From NCBI GenBank assembly GCA_964584325.1, contig CAZOZP010000004.1, positions 1 to 64,000 of the forward strand: a stretch of DNA of 64,000 bases, given 5' to 3'. The notes under the pieces were generated by a model. The model was given only the letters and a program-made list of their open reading frames with translations, made no database searches and was not told where the DNA came from. Below are positions 8,914-17,877 of the stretch, piece after piece. The position numbers and the translations under genes are program-made. Numbering within the stretch: the first letter of the stretch is position 1; each line of letters starts with the position of its first letter. The DNA is from CAZOZP01 sp964584325. Lineage in GTDB: Bacteria > Bacteroidota > Ignavibacteria > Ignavibacteriales > Melioribacteraceae.

Positions 8914-8921
8914 TATATTTG
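8914..8921 (+). promoter_or_regulatory. TAnnTTTG element, rightward
   Basis: TATATTTG in the 129-bp gap between the divergent aldolase and HAD genes, about 75 bp upstream of the HAD start. The distance is longer than at other genes, so assignment is less sure. Confidence 0.35.
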
Positions 8922-8996
8922 TTCTAAACTGATTATGAAAAATAGATATAAAAATGATATTTATCAATTGTATATAACTAATTATAGGATTGTATT

Positions 8997-9635
8997 TTGA
9001 AATTAGCAATTTTTGACCTGGATGGAACCATTACTGAATCTCACAAAACTATTTACTACTCTGCTGAAAGTGCATTAAAAGAAATGAACATTCCTTTTAA
9101 CATAGATGAAGCAAGTTTTAAGAAATTTATAGGCATGCCTTTCAAAGATATATTTGCACAAAAGAATATTCCTGTTGATAATTATGATAGGTTTCTGAAA
9201 ATTTATCTTGAATACTATTATCAATTTCTAAATGAAACGATTGTTTATGACGGAATTTCTTATGTATTTGACATTCTTAAGGAAAATAAAATCGAAATCG
9301 CATTATTGACTACGAAAATTCAGAATCAGGCTGAGTACATTCTAAAGCATTTTAATATCGCTCAATACTTTAATTATACTATGGGCAGACGAGAAGGGAT
9401 ACCTGTTAAACCATCACCAGTACCTATTTTTAATATTTGTAAAGATCTGAGAATCAACCCTGAAGATTCATGTATGGTGGGTGATACTGAAATGGATGTG
9501 CTGGCCGGAAAAAATGCGGGCTCTCTTACTGTTGCTGTTACTTATGGTTATCGAGACAAATATTTCTTAATGGAATATAATCCGGATTATCTTATTGATT
9601 ATCCTATGGATTTTTTGCAAATACTGAAAAACTAA
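8997..9635 (+). CDS. HAD-family hydrolase, phosphoglycolate phosphatase-like
   Basis: A 212-residue HAD phosphatase. Motif I is FDLDGTITES at the very N-terminus, motif II LLTTK, the motif III Lys is in GIPVKPSP, and motif IV is GDTEMDVLAGKNAG. The helical cap at about residues 15-80 is of the Gph/PpaX type. The start is TTG at 8997: AGGA lies 7 nt upstream and motif I begins at once, leaving no room for a later start. The last 32 bp overlap the 3' end of the convergent SRPBCC gene. The substrate may be phosphoglycolate or pyrophosphate. Confidence 0.85.
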   Translation: MKLAIFDLDGTITESHKTIYYSAESALKEMNIPFNIDEASFKKFIGMPFKDIFAQKNIPVDNYDRFLKIYLEYYYQFLNETIVYDGISYVFDILKENKIEIALLTTKIQNQAEYILKHFNIAQYFNYTMGRREGIPVKPSPVPIFNICKDLRINPEDSCMVGDTEMDVLAGKNAGSLTVAVTYGYRDKYFLMEYNPDYLIDYPMDFLQILKN

Positions 9636-10224
9636 CTATTTTTTTCTTTTTCAATGGTCTTGTTTCCGCAAAACGGTTTTCTTCACAAAATGTTTTTAGT
9701 TTTTCCAGACCTTTTTCAAAATCCGGTCCTAATAAATCATCTATAAAAAATGTCATATACCGACCAAAAGGGTAACTAACCTCTTTTTCTAATTGCCAGG
9801 TAACTTTTGTATTTCCGTTGTTTCCTTCAAGCTTTATTATATTTATCATTTGCTTTTTATTGTCGGGAGTTGAAGCTGAAAATTCAAACAACGCATCTTT
9901 AATACTTCTTATTTCTGAAAATTCTGCTTCTCCCAAGATATTTCCCTTATAAATAAATTTTCTTGCAGAACCTTCACCGATATACATTATTTTAATAGTG
10001 GAATCAGTATCCGTCCACGGATTCCATCTTGAAAAAGAGTGAATATCTGATACTCTGGTATATACTTCTGAAACTGGCCTATTGATTATAATTGATTTAT
10101 TTATAATAAATCTTGGAGGAAGAAAAATCGAAACAAAAAGAAACAATGCCCCAATTGCCACTATAAAAAGAGTGGTTTTTATTGTGAGTCTTTTTAGTAC
10201 TTTTAAAATATCTTTGCTTTTCAT
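9604..10224 (-). CDS. Membrane-anchored SRPBCC-fold protein
   Basis: A 206-residue protein with one N-terminal membrane helix (about 15-33), followed by a START/SRPBCC (polyketide cyclase-like) domain: INRPVSEVYTRVSDIHSFSRWNPWTD is typical for this family, as is the strand-rich middle ending in KVTWQLEKEV. SRPBCC domains bind hydrophobic ligands, but no specific ligand can be inferred. The basic C-terminal tail (RPLKKKKIVSFSVFAKNP) is encoded in the 32 bp overlapping the convergent HAD gene, so it may be an extension of little importance. Confidence 0.75.
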   Translation of the reverse strand: MKSKDILKVLKRLTIKTTLFIVAIGALFLFVSIFLPPRFIINKSIIINRPVSEVYTRVSDIHSFSRWNPWTDTDSTIKIMYIGEGSARKFIYKGNILGEAEFSEIRSIKDALFEFSASTPDNKKQMINIIKLEGNNGNTKVTWQLEKEVSYPFGRYMTFFIDDLLGPDFEKGLEKLKTFCEENRFAETRPLKKKKIVSFSVFAKNP

Positions 10225-10364
10225 GTCAAATCCTGTTTACATTTCTTAAAATGCGACAACTGTATTTTACAACGAATACTAATACTCGTTTATTATCAAG
10301 ATAAATAGAGGACCTTGTTTTATTATCGGCAAATTATATACCATTATATTAAAACAGCAGTAGG

Positions 10365-11588
10365 TTATTTTTTTCTAAACACAATATGTGTTATTTCCGG
10401 TACGGAATTATAACGAATAGGAGCTAAAGACATACCCAATCCCGAATTAACTATAAAAAGCAAACTCTCAAAACGAAACTCTCCTTTAACGAATGATGTC
10501 TCAAATAAAGTAGGAGATAGAAACATCCCTGGAAAAATAAATGATAACTGACCTCCGTGGGTATGGCCTGCTAGCATCAAGTCAAACTTGTTTTTAACGG
10601 CACTCTCAAGAATAAACTTCTTTGGCTGATGTGTAAGAAGAATATTTATATCTGATATCGGGTGTTTGCCGATAAGGGCATTAACAAAGCCATTATTGGT
10701 TTTCTCAACATAAGTATATGTGACAAATGTAATTCCGATTTCAGCATTTTTATGTTTTAATGTTTTTTGTCCGTTATCAATCATTGTAATATTGTTATTC
10801 AGTAATGCTTTTTTAATTTCATATTTACTTCTTTCAAAATCATCGCGATATGCCCAATTGTCATGATCTCCCACACAAGAATATACGCCATATTTTGATT
10901 TTATCTTTCCAAGATATTTTGCAGATGTTTCTATATAAACTGGGCTTCCAGTTATAATATCACCACCTATGAGCACTAGATCCGGATTCAGTTTATTTAC
11001 TTCAGAAACATATTTTGACAATCTGAAGTCGTTTGTATATCTATCTGCCTGAACATCAGAAATAAAAACTAGATTAAAATCAGTTAAATCCTTATGAAGA
11101 TTCTCTTTTATGTATATTGTATTCTTTATTTTAACATTTGTAAAATCGTACAGCACTCTTAAAGGAACATATAAAATAGAGAATAACAGTATTGCCAAAA
11201 TTAAATAGTCTGCTAAGTGATTTTCTGATGTACTATGCGACTTCCTGAGTTTAACATACAATAATTTTACTAAATCTACCGGTATGTATAATAGACAAGC
11301 TTGCATCATAATGGTAAAAAGTATCCAGAAGGGAAAAATTATTATAATATCCAGAAAAAGAGATCCCGGAAACCTGAAATTTACCTGCTCGATGTAATTG
11401 ATATAAATAAAGTATGAAAAAATTGTTAAGGGATAAGATTGCATTATTGCAAGAAATACAATTGACACCCATTTTGTATTTTTAAGTATTGCCGTATTTT
11501 TTAGAGCTTTTATGCTCCTTTTTAAGAAATAATATTGAATTATTCCGAAAAAAATTAAAACAATTAATAGTCTGGTTATTTCAAACAT
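10365..11588 (-). CDS. Membrane-bound metallophosphoesterase
   Basis: A 407-residue calcineurin-like phosphoesterase with an N-terminal membrane part. About four hydrophobic helices cover residues 1-150, near 5-22, 40-65, 78-105 and 125-145. The catalytic domain follows with all metal-site motifs: ISDVQAD (first Asp, with Gln instead of the usual His), GGDIITG, GDHDNW, LTHQPK and AGHTHGGQLS. This layout resembles YkuE/YaeI-type enzymes, some of which act on lipids such as UDP-diacylglucosamine, but the substrate here is unknown. It is a single gene, divergent from the M16 peptidase genes. Confidence 0.88.
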   Translation of the reverse strand: MFEITRLLIVLIFFGIIQYYFLKRSIKALKNTAILKNTKWVSIVFLAIMQSYPLTIFSYFIYINYIEQVNFRFPGSLFLDIIIIFPFWILFTIMMQACLLYIPVDLVKLLYVKLRKSHSTSENHLADYLILAILLFSILYVPLRVLYDFTNVKIKNTIYIKENLHKDLTDFNLVFISDVQADRYTNDFRLSKYVSEVNKLNPDLVLIGGDIITGSPVYIETSAKYLGKIKSKYGVYSCVGDHDNWAYRDDFERSKYEIKKALLNNNITMIDNGQKTLKHKNAEIGITFVTYTYVEKTNNGFVNALIGKHPISDINILLTHQPKKFILESAVKNKFDLMLAGHTHGGQLSFIFPGMFLSPTLFETSFVKGEFRFESLLFIVNSGLGMSLAPIRYNSVPEITHIVFRKK

Positions 11589-11660
11589 ATTTTTCCCGTT
11601 TTTTGTTATTAAAATACTAAATGACTCTCTAATAGATAGAACAAATCACAAAATTATTGT

Positions 11661-11668
11661 TAGATTTG
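11661..11668 (+). promoter_or_regulatory. TAnnTTTG element upstream of the M16 genes
   Basis: TAGATTTG, 47 bp upstream of the ATG at 11716. On the other strand TAATTTTG (11649-11656) could serve the divergent metallophosphoesterase gene, so the gap may hold back-to-back promoters. Confidence 0.4.
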
Positions 11669-11715
11669 CTATAATAATTGTCGTTGTTAAAAATAAACAC
11701 AGAAGGAAAAATTAA

Positions 11716-13023
11716 ATGAAATTTGTTTTTTTACTTTTAATATCGATATCATCAATATTTTTTTCTCAACCACGAAAGATTGAATACGATAGATTCTCAC
11801 TTGACAACGGATTAAAGGTTATATTACATCAAGATCATACGACTCCTATTGTTGCTATTTCAGTTACTTATCATGTTGGGTCAAAAAATGAACATCCTGA
11901 TCGTACCGGTTTTGCTCATTTTTTTGAACACTTGATGTTTGAGGGATCAAAATATATTTCCAGAGGAGAACTTGATGAAATTTTTGAAAATGCCGGAGCT
12001 GAATACAATGCATATACAAACCAAGATAAGACTTTTTATTACCAGGTGCTTCCTTCCAACCGATTGGAATTAGGACTCTGGATTGAATCTGAAAGAATGC
12101 TTCATTTAAAAATTGACAGCATTGGTGTAGAAACTCAGAGAAAAGTTGTTAAAGAGTAACGCAAACAAAGTATTGACAATAAACCTTATGGTTCTTTATT
12201 TGAAGAAACTTTTAAAAGAGCTTTTAAAGTTCATCCTTATAAATGGACAACAATTGGTTCTGCTCAGTATATTGATAAGGCTACTATTGATGAATTTACT
12301 GAATTCTATAAAACTTATTATGTGCCCGATAATGCTATATTGTCTATAGCCGGTGATATTGATATTTCCCAAACAAAAAAACTTATTACAAAATACTTTG
12401 CCGCAATACCCTCCGGTAAAATTAATTATACAAGACCCTTGAAGAATGAACCTAAATTAACAAAAGAAATTCGGGATGTTGTTTACGATAAAATTCAACT
12501 TCCTCTTGTTATTTTGGCTTACCGAATACCTGAGCAAAATAGTCCGGATTACTATTCTTTGGATATGCTTTCCAGAATTTTATCTTCCGGTGAAACTTCC
12601 AGATTAAACAAATCTCTCGTTGATAAAAAACAATTGTCAATTTCCTCAGGTTCTTTTCAATACTCACTGGAACATCCCGGTCTCTTTATTATTTATGCTT
12701 TTGCAAATTCAGGAATTAAACCCGAAACTCTGGAAAAAGCAATGGAAGAAGAAATAAATACTATAAAAACAAAATTGATTTCTGATTTTGAAACTGAGAA
12801 ACTAAAAAATCAGATACAAATGGAATTCATTGCTAAAAATTCCACCTTTGCCGGAATTGCTGAGAATCTGGCTCATTTTGAACTTTTTTTCGGAAATGCT
12901 GATTTAATAAACAAAGAAGTTGATATGTATTTAAGTGTTAAACCAGAGGATATAAAGAATACAGCTAGTAAATATTTGAATCCCTCAAATCGCGTAGTTT
13001 TATACTATTTACCAAAAAAATAG
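11716..13023 (+). pseudogene. M16 zinc peptidase, catalytic-type subunit, split by an in-frame TAA
   Basis: An exported insulinase-family peptidase whose frame is interrupted by one TAA at 12157-12159 (codon 148). The same frame continues without shift to 13023, and family similarity runs across the break (VETQRKVVKE, stop, RKQSIDNKPYGSL). A signal peptide covers residues 1-17. The zinc motif HFFEH is at 68-72. The third zinc ligand of M16 enzymes is a Glu about 80 residues after the first His, which is codon 148, the stop itself; GAA to TAA is one base. The 5' part alone gives 147 residues. The downstream half keeps a full M16 fold (GDIDISQTKKLI to the C-terminus). It pairs with the gene 15 bp downstream. 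Causes could be a recent mutation or a sequencing error. Confidence 0.85.
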
Positions 13024-13038
13024 ACCGGAGTTCTTTCA

Positions 13039-15099
13039 ATGCATAAAATATTATTTTCTTTTTTAGTTATTTCTATTACTGTTTTTCCTCAGTTAGATAG
13101 ATCAATACAGCCTCAGCCTGGGTCATTGCCGGATATCAAATTAGCTGAAGCAGAAACTTTTGAACTTGATAACGGCTTAAAAGTATTTGTAGTCGAAAAC
13201 AATAAATTTCCTCAAGTTTCTTTTATACTTTCTATTAACAGGGATTTAATTCTTGAAGAAAAATCCGCCGGATTTGTTGAACTTGCCGGTGAGCTTCTTT
13301 CTTGTGGAACAACCAACATGACTAAGGACGAACTTGATCATGAAATAGATAAAATGGGAGCAATATTCAATACCTGGTCTAATGGTGTATATTTATCATC
13401 CTTATCAAAATATAAAGACAAAACCACTGAGATTTTAAGTGAAATTGCTTTCAATTCATCATTTAGACAAGAAGAACTAGACAGATTAAAAAAACAGAAA
13501 ATTTCCATTATAAAGCAATCTATGGATGAACCTAATTCGATTGCAAGAAATATTCGTAAGGCTGTTTTTTTTGGAAAAAATCATCCTTATGGTGAAATTG
13601 CTACAGAAGAAACCATTTCGAGCATAAAATTAAGCGATTGCTCAAAATACTATTCAGACTTTTTTGTGCCTAATATTTCTGCTATTTCTATTGTTGGCGA
13701 TATTACAGTAGATGAAGCTAAAGAATTGATTAATAAATATTTTTCTAAATGGCAAAGACAGTCTGTTCCAACATTTTCTTATGAAAAGAAGAAGCGTCCG
13801 GCAAAAACTCAATTTGCACTATTCGAGAGGCCTAATTCTGTTCAAGCAAATATTTCTGTTGGTTACCCTGTTGAGTTTCGCTTATCATCGCCCGATTACT
13901 TTTCAACAATTATAATGGAAAATATTTTTGGAGGTTCTTTCACTTCCAGACTCAATAAAAATTTGCGTGAAAATAAAGGTTACACCTACGGGGCATTTTC
14001 AAACTTAAATCAAGATTTGCATTATGCTTTATTTTATGCAGGATGTGAAGCTCGTAATTCTGTTACTGATAGTGTAATAATTGAAATATTTAGTGAAATG
14101 AAAAAATTAAAAGAAGTTTCTATTACAGAGGAAGAACTAGAAAAAAACAAGAATTATATTGCCGGAAGTTTTATAAGAAATCTAGAAAATCCTGAGACTA
14201 TTGCTAATTTTGCATTAAATTGTTACCGTTATTATCTGCCCGATAATTTTTATTCAAAATATTTAAAGAATCTCTTTTCAGTTACTGTTTCAGACATAAA
14301 AGATGCTGCTAACAAGTATCTAAAACCTGATAATTCCTATATAGTAATTATTGGAAAAACAAAGGATATTGAAAATGGTTTGTTGAAACTAAGCGAGAAT
14401 GCCGAGATTAAATATTTCAATCATTATGGTCAGGAAATTTCAGAAGACGCTAGTATTAAATTACCACCTGCTTCAGAAATAATTGATAAACATATTAAAG
14501 CTTTAGGCGGCAGAACTCATTTCCAGAAAATAAAGGACTTAACAGTAAAATATAGTGGTAATTTTAAGGGATTGAAAGTTAGTTTTATAAATGAATATAT
14601 TTTACCTAATAAATTGAAAACACAAATTGATGCCGGAATGTTCACACAGATTACAATTGTAAATAAAGATAAAGCAATTAGACTTATTGGCGATCAAAGG
14701 CAAGGTGTTTCACCTGAAGAGTCTCAATTATTATCATTAAGTTCAAATCCTTTTGCATTTTTGAATTTTTCTAAAAATGATGTAAAACTTGAAGTTGCAG
14801 GAATTGAAAATGTAAAAGGTAAAAAAGCCTACAAAGTATTTTTAATTCTTAAAAGCGATATTAAATTAACAAATTTTTATGACTCCGAATCCGGTTTACT
14901 AGTTAAACAATTACTTCCTTTATTTACACCCCAAGGTGTTTTCGAATCAAATATTCAGTACTATGATTACAAAAAGGTAAACGGTTTAATTTATCCCCAT
15001 AGAATAGTACAAAATATTTCCGGCGAAACAGTTGAAATGATTTTAGAAGAAGTAAAGATTAATAAAGGTTTGAAAGAAGAAGAGTTTGAAATTAGATAA
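13039..15099 (+). CDS. M16-family protein, non-catalytic-type subunit with C-terminal extension
   Basis: A 686-residue exported M16 homologue. A signal peptide covers about residues 1-17. The position of HxxEH holds VELAGELL, so zinc cannot bind, whereas the substrate-binding Arg/Tyr block is intact (LRENKGYTYGAFS). This is the profile of the alpha-type partner in two-subunit M16 peptidases; the catalytic partner would be the interrupted gene just upstream. Two M16 domains cover about 40-240 and 250-460. The last 200 residues (from about 480, PPASEIIDKHIKALGG) form a separate beta-rich domain like those in LolA-like or lipoprotein-carrier folds. A terminator follows at the stop. Confidence 0.85.
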   Translation: MHKILFSFLVISITVFPQLDRSIQPQPGSLPDIKLAEAETFELDNGLKVFVVENNKFPQVSFILSINRDLILEEKSAGFVELAGELLSCGTTNMTKDELDHEIDKMGAIFNTWSNGVYLSSLSKYKDKTTEILSEIAFNSSFRQEELDRLKKQKISIIKQSMDEPNSIARNIRKAVFFGKNHPYGEIATEETISSIKLSDCSKYYSDFFVPNISAISIVGDITVDEAKELINKYFSKWQRQSVPTFSYEKKKRPAKTQFALFERPNSVQANISVGYPVEFRLSSPDYFSTIIMENIFGGSFTSRLNKNLRENKGYTYGAFSNLNQDLHYALFYAGCEARNSVTDSVIIEIFSEMKKLKEVSITEEELEKNKNYIAGSFIRNLENPETIANFALNCYRYYLPDNFYSKYLKNLFSVTVSDIKDAANKYLKPDNSYIVIIGKTKDIENGLLKLSENAEIKYFNHYGQEISEDASIKLPPASEIIDKHIKALGGRTHFQKIKDLTVKYSGNFKGLKVSFINEYILPNKLKTQIDAGMFTQITIVNKDKAIRLIGDQRQGVSPEESQLLSLSSNPFAFLNFSKNDVKLEVAGIENVKGKKAYKVFLILKSDIKLTNFYDSESGLLVKQLLPLFTPQGVFESNIQYYDYKKVNGLIYPHRIVQNISGETVEMILEEVKINKGLKEEEFEIR

Positions 15100-15135
15100 T
15101 ATAAAAGGGAATTTGATTCAAATTCCCTTTTATAT
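15099..15135. terminator. Bidirectional terminator between convergent genes
   Basis: A long perfect inverted repeat: the arms at 15099-15116 and 15118-15135 are complementary, centred on AAAAGGGAATTTGA and its complement. A-runs and T-runs at the ends suit termination in both directions, for the M16 operon and the pilin-like operon. Confidence 0.8.
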
Positions 15136-15153
15136 AACAAAATCAATAATTAT

Positions 15154-16515
15154 TTATTTTAGTGTTTTCAACAATCCTTCATTCTTAGTTAAATACGAAA
15201 AACTATTTAATACAGGAAAAAATGGAAGCTGAATAGAATAACGCATTCTTTCATCATATACATAATCCTTATCAAATCCATACAAACCACCACTTTTAAC
15301 AACTTGCCTAACTCCCTGCGTAATACCACCCCTAAGTTTTATCTTTTTGAGATTCGATGAATACTTATAAACATTATGAACCCCGAATCCACCAGTCTGA
15401 GCATAAACCATTGCATGTATATTAATATCACCTTTTCTATTTTCAGGATTATCTTCAACAAAAACACTTTGTTGTGATATTAGCGCAATAGCGTTTTTAT
15501 TTGGAGAATATTCATCTTTATAATAATTTTCGTCAGCACCGGAAACTGTTATATCGTTACTTATATATACAGTACCTGTTTTGTATCTAAAATCATATAT
15601 TCCATATTTCAATGATGCGTCATCAGATCTAACATAATCATTATTTCCTGTTGCTCCAATTGAAAGATTACCTTCTACCTCGCCCTCAACATATAAGGCT
15701 GCATTTTCTGCACAAATACATCCGTTTGGAGCAAAATCGCTAATTTTTTTCTGGGTAACTGATACATCAGTCCAGAGTGTTGATTTATTATATTTTATTT
15801 TTACGATATTTTTTTCAAATTTCAAAAAAACTTCTTTTTGCCCAGAAATTAATGCACCTCCAGCAGATGCTTTTGATTTAAAATCGTTAAGATTTTGTAC
15901 TGCAGGAAATTCAATAATTTTCTTTTCTTCCCCCTTCTTAAAATCAGGGTTTGGTTTTCCACCCCAAGAATCAGTTATAATATCTTTGGCATGGTATGCT
16001 CGTTCATAAAATACAGGGGAACCAGTTATCCTTAAATTGTCATTAACATAAAACTTACCACTAATAACATCTCCAGAACCAAACCAAATATTCCCACCTT
16101 CATTATTAGAAAAGTAGGCATAATCTTGTAAATTTGAACGAAAAATATAATAATTTGTTGATTTATCATATTTAAATGAACCATTCTCACCTTTTGCTAA
16201 AATATTTATCCTGTAATTAATTCCAACTTTGGAATCAACAGCTTCAGTGGTTGAAACATCAAAATCATAATTTCCAATTTTTGTCTTAAAGGTTCCAGTT
16301 TCTCCAGGAATATATTTCTGAGTATTAAGGGCATTAATAACTTGAAGCAAAGCGAATTGATTTATAGACCGTACATTATTGTTTAATTCAATTTTAGTAT
16401 AATAATCAATTATATTGTCTTCTGAATCTACAGTTGATCTTGAAATGTTAATTCCCATAACAAGAAATATTGTTGAAAACGCTATAACTAATAATAAACT
16501 TGCTTTGCCACCCAT
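15154..16515 (-). CDS. PilX/DUF4900-like surface appendage protein, uncertain
   Basis: A 453-residue protein with a short leader (MGGK), one N-terminal hydrophobic helix (about 5-23), then a large soluble region rich in beta strands, Gly, Asn and Tyr. Part of it (YAYFSNNEGGNIWFGSGD to VFYERAYHAKDI) resembles the DUF4900-type domains found near pilus assembly genes; I recall this rather than being able to test it. It is the last of three minus-strand genes with the same short-leader-plus-helix design, 19 nt after the previous one, so a minor-pilin or cell-envelope complex is likely. It ends at the shared terminator. Confidence 0.6.
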   Translation of the reverse strand: MGGKASLLLVIAFSTIFLVMGINISRSTVDSEDNIIDYYTKIELNNNVRSINQFALLQVINALNTQKYIPGETGTFKTKIGNYDFDVSTTEAVDSKVGINYRINILAKGENGSFKYDKSTNYYIFRSNLQDYAYFSNNEGGNIWFGSGDVISGKFYVNDNLRITGSPVFYERAYHAKDIITDSWGGKPNPDFKKGEEKKIIEFPAVQNLNDFKSKASAGGALISGQKEVFLKFEKNIVKIKYNKSTLWTDVSVTQKKISDFAPNGCICAENAALYVEGEVEGNLSIGATGNNDYVRSDDASLKYGIYDFRYKTGTVYISNDITVSGADENYYKDEYSPNKNAIALISQQSVFVEDNPENRKGDINIHAMVYAQTGGFGVHNVYKYSSNLKKIKLRGGITQGVRQVVKSGGLYGFDKDYVYDERMRYSIQLPFFPVLNSFSYLTKNEGLLKTLK

Positions 16516-16534
16516 AACTGCCCCTGATAATGTT

Positions 16535-17176
16535 TTAAAAATTAATTTTCAACTGCCTCCAATATGCAGTTGCTACAACATCTGTCCTTACATTTGTTCC
16601 AGCTGATTGATAATCATATGGGTAAGGATCTTCAAATTTAAGATTTACTTCAATTTTTCTAATATTTGTTAAACTATCATTAGCAATAGGAGGAATAATT
16701 TCCTTGCCATTAGAACGAAAGTACCTAAATCCAATATAAACTAAACCTACATCCATTAATTGTGGTGTATCAGCATCTACTTGTCTATATAGATAAATCA
16801 AACTGTCATTAGGATATGTACCTTTTGGGACCGGTTGCGTATAGTATCTTATCGTATTTAACATTCCGTCCCCATTAATATCTGATGAAGATATTGGTAA
16901 ATCAGTAACAAGTCTAATACTTTTGTATGTTGCCTCTGTTATATTAGCAACGGTTTTCCTTTGATTAGCTATTTGTAAATTTGCACAATATCCAATTCTC
17001 TTAAAATCATAATCCATAATTTCTGTTATATTAATCATAGAACTTTGAGTTCTTACTTCTCCCGAAAAGAAATATTGATTTTTTGTTGTACTGCTCATTG
17101 TAGTCATTAACAAAAGTAAAAGCATTCCGCCAATTATTGTTGAACCCAAAATATCAATTAATGTAGAGAAACCCAT
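16535..17176 (-). CDS. Prepilin-like protein (PilW-like), uncertain
   Basis: A 213-residue protein. Its N-terminus, MGFSTLIDILGS followed by a hydrophobic helix to about residue 26, looks like a prepilin-type GF(S/T)LIE segment, but the leader before Gly is only Met and the +5 Glu is replaced by Asp (LID). After the helix comes an extended helix (about 30-60) and a mostly beta C-terminal domain, the shape of a minor pilin. It begins 2 nt after the upstream gene's stop (17179). Whether a prepilin peptidase processes it is open. Confidence 0.6.
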   Translation of the reverse strand: MGFSTLIDILGSTIIGGMLLLLLMTTMSSTTKNQYFFSGEVRTQSSMINITEIMDYDFKRIGYCANLQIANQRKTVANITEATYKSIRLVTDLPISSSDINGDGMLNTIRYYTQPVPKGTYPNDSLIYLYRQVDADTPQLMDVGLVYIGFRYFRSNGKEIIPPIANDSLTNIRKIEVNLKFEDPYPYDYQSAGTNVRTDVVATAYWRQLKINF

Positions 17177-17178
17177 TA

Positions 17179-17709
17179 TTATTCCTTTAAAAGTTTTACA
17201 CTTGATTTAACTATACTAAAAGTATAAATATTCTTAAATAATTTATTATCCTCGATTGGATTTGGATCATCAATTGTCAAAATCATTTGTTTATAATTAG
17301 TGACGCCTGCCGCTTCATCCCACACTAAATTACCGCCTGAAAAATTTGGAGTGACATAATTAATTATAATATTTTTTCTGAAATTAATTGTAGAATTGTT
17401 ATTCGGATCTATTTTGTATTTCACAATTATGTCTTTACAGACAAAATCATCAAAATCATCAAAATCATCTGCTGTTTCTCCAGTTTCTTTTCCGAATTTG
17501 TCCTTTGAAGTAAAAATGGTGGTATTTTCATCAAACAGCGTTTCAATGGCTTCATTCATAATAGATTCAGAATAAGCAAAAGCAAGCAACTCAATTTTAT
17601 TTTCCATTACACTATCACTTGAAGAAATATTCCCGGTATTAATTCTTAGCATAATAGTAGCTAAAAGAATCATAGCTCCTATTGTGAGCATCATTTGACC
17701 AGTGCCCAT
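17179..17709 (-). CDS. Pilin-like membrane-anchored protein with a DDF repeat
   Basis: A 176-residue protein and the first gene of the three-gene operon. N-terminus MGTGQMMLTIGAMILLATIMLRIN is a short leader and one membrane helix, as in the two genes that follow. The next 50 residues are helical and acidic, then a beta-rich domain to the end. Residues about 82-90 are three DDF units from a tandem 9-bp DNA repeat. An AGGG Shine-Dalgarno lies upstream of the ATG at 17709. I do not recognise the family. The shared architecture suggests the three products assemble together. Confidence 0.6.
   Translation of the reverse strand: MGTGQMMLTIGAMILLATIMLRINTGNISSSDSVMENKIELLAFAYSESIMNEAIETLFDENTTIFTSKDKFGKETGETADDFDDFDDFVCKDIIVKYKIDPNNNSTINFRKNIIINYVTPNFSGGNLVWDEAAGVTNYKQMILTIDDPNPIEDNKLFKNIYTFSIVKSSVKLLKE
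17443..17469 (-). repeat. Tandem 9-bp repeat, three copies, in frame
   Basis: AAAATCATC occurs three times in perfect tandem on the plus strand and encodes DDFDDFDDF on the minus strand. The unit is a multiple of three, so slippage would change protein length without frameshift. Confidence 0.85.
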
Positions 17710-17877
17710 AAATTCCCTTTAATATTTAAGCAAAATAAATTTTCTCGCCAGTGCGAATCGGTAAAAATTTTCAGAGTGAAAATAATCTTAAAAATTAAAA
17801 CATGCAAGTATTTGATCATTAATACTTAATTATCTTTTAATGTTATACTAAATTTATTGATTGGCTGATATTAGACA

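Noticed and set aside
12157..12159. Programmed stop-codon recoding in the M16 gene
   Set aside because: TAA is not used for selenocysteine or pyrrolysine, and no recoding signal is visible; mutation or sequencing error is simpler.
12146..12349. Short ORF across the M16 stop codon as a frameshifted continuation
   Set aside because: It is in another frame and unlike any M16 sequence; the true continuation is in the original frame after the TAA.
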